Made by a program: the position numbers and the translations under genes
The notes under the pieces: generated by a model
Database searches by the model: none
Seen by the model: only the letters and a program-made list of their open reading frames with translations
What the model was told of the DNA's origin: nothing
Shown here: in pieces, positions 15,004-15,710 of the stretch
How positions within the stretch are numbered: the first letter of the stretch is position 1
Layout of the letters: each line of letters starts with the position of its first letter
NCBI GenBank assembly: GCA_023415035.1
Contig: JAEZLX010000177.1
Location: forward strand, 1-15,710
Length of the DNA stretch: 15,710 bases
Source of the DNA: Pseudomonadota bacterium
GTDB lineage: Bacteria > Pseudomonadota > Gammaproteobacteria > Burkholderiales > Burkholderiaceae_C
Direction: 5' to 3'

Positions 15004-15057
15004 CGCCCCTCTCTCTGTCGCCTGCTGGGCGGCCCTGGACGGGGTGCGCTCTTTCAG

Positions 15058-15086
15058 CCTGGCGAAGCCACGCCGTGTGTGCCAGG
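15058..15086. other. Inverted repeat between convergent genes
   Basis: CCTGGC (15058-15063) and GCCAGG (15081-15086) form a 6-bp perfect stem around a 17-base loop, in the 87 bases between the M16 stop and the ABC ATPase stop. There is no T-run on either strand, so an intrinsic terminator is unlikely. No better terminator was seen in this gap. Confidence 0.2.
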
Positions 15087-15090
15087 GGCC

Positions 15091-15710
15091 TCAAGCGCGG
15101 GTGTCCAGCGCGATGGTGTGGCCGGGGGGCACCATGTCGGGGGGCTCGAAGTCGGCGATGACGACGAGGCGGTCGTCGCGATCAGCCAGTTCCCCGAGCA
15201 GCTCCCCCACGCAGCGGGCCGAGGGACGGTCGAGCGCGGCAAAGGGCTGGTCGATCAGGATCACGGGTGCCCGGCTCGCGATGGCGGCGGCGATCCAGAC
15301 CTTGCGGCGGCTGCCGGTCGAGAGCATGTTGAAGCGCTTGTCCAGGTGTTCGTCGAGTGCCAGGGCAGGGATCAGTTTCCGCAGCAGTGCCTGATCGGTG
15401 CCCGGAAAGCGTTGCGGCAGCCGCGCCAGATGGTCACTCACCCGCACGGCATCCAGTGCATCGGTGCGAGGATCGGTCCAGGCGACGACGGCTGCGAGGC
15501 CGGCCGGGGAAACCGGCTGGCCATCGAGCCGGATGTCGCCGCCTTGCGGCTGCAGTTCGCCAGCGAGCAGGCGCAGCAGGGTGGTCTTGCCGCAGCTTTC
15601 ATCGCCCGTCACTGCCCACAGGCCGGGCGTCAGTTCCAGATCGAGCCCGGTCCACAGGGGAGGATGTCCGGGCCAGGCATATGTCAGGGATCGAACGGAG
15701 AGGGTGGGGG
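15091..15710 (-). CDS. ABC-type ATP-binding protein with non-consensus catalytic residues, cut by right edge
   Basis: The open frame continues past the window's right edge, and its start is not seen. About 206 codons are visible, beginning near LSVRSLTYAWPG. Landmarks in order are Walker A GDESCGKT (15583-15606), a Q-loop region AWTDPR with no Gln (about 15466-15483), signature LSTGS (15310-15324), Walker B ILIDQPFAALD with Asp then Gln (codons 15247-15252), and a switch region VIADFE with Ala where His is usual (codon 15154-15156). The fold assignment is firm from Walker A, signature and D-loop. A GTG at 15610-15612 is an in-frame start codon but lies inside the nucleotide-binding motif region, so it is not the real start. 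Its membrane partner, if any, would be to the right. It may be a weak or regulatory ATPase instead of a normal transporter engine. Confidence 0.8.
   Translation of the reverse strand, partial: PTLSVRSLTYAWPGHPPLWTGLDLELTPGLWAVTGDESCGKTTLLRLLAGELQPQGGDIRLDGQPVSPAGLAAVVAWTDPRTDALDAVRVSDHLARLPQRFPGTDQALLRKLIPALALDEHLDKRFNMLSTGSRRKVWIAAAIASRAPVILIDQPFAALDRPSARCVGELLGELADRDDRLVVIADFEPPDMVPPGHTIALDTRA

Overview
The window is GC-rich, densely coding DNA from a proteobacterium, most likely a Burkholderiales betaproteobacterium, possibly of the Comamonadaceae. This rests on the protein types, the strong G/C bias at third codon positions, the phhB-phhA order, and ftsY lying near a pair of M16 peptidases. 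The genus is inference. No rRNA, tRNA, CRISPR array, insertion sequence or phage gene was seen. All genes look intact except the two cut by the window edges.

Layout. (1) Positions 1-1748 hold a divergent acyl-CoA catabolism pair: the N-terminal part of a thiolase (minus) and a long-chain/isovaleryl-type acyl-CoA dehydrogenase (plus). The 211 bp between them carries two copies of a 26-bp imperfect palindrome, each touching a -10-like hexamer. It looks like the double operator of an unseen repressor. (2) Positions 1749-3341 hold a glycine-zipper outer-membrane lipoprotein (plus), with a perfect 8-bp hairpin in its leader, converging on a multi-spanning flippase-like membrane protein (minus). 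(3) Positions 3510-4705 hold phhB-phhA, the pterin-recycling dehydratase and phenylalanine 4-hydroxylase, overlapping at their junction. (4) Positions 4736-5857 hold ftsY, the signal-recognition-particle receptor, on the minus strand with an Ala/Pro-rich N-terminus. (5) Positions 5945-11946 hold a complete tripartite RND efflux operon, transcribed leftwards in the order periplasmic adaptor, HAE1 pump, outer-membrane channel, with no regulator next to it. (6) Positions 12143-15003 hold two overlapping periplasmic M16 peptidase genes, the first with an intact zinc site and the second with that site lost, as in heterodimeric M16B enzymes. (7) Positions 15091-15710 hold an ABC-type ATPase (minus, cut at the right edge) that lacks the consensus Q-loop glutamine, Walker B glutamate and switch histidine.

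How the parts work together. The thiolase and dehydrogenase would act in the same beta-oxidation or branched-chain acyl-CoA route. PhhB regenerates the pterin cofactor that PhhA uses. The three RND proteins form one envelope-spanning pump, and the two M16 proteins probably form one protease. Most of the window is ordinary core genome. The points most worth a second look are the paired operators, the ABC ATPase with altered catalytic motifs, the position of the RND operon between ftsY and the M16 pair, and the leader hairpin. I did not find a clear new multi-gene system.
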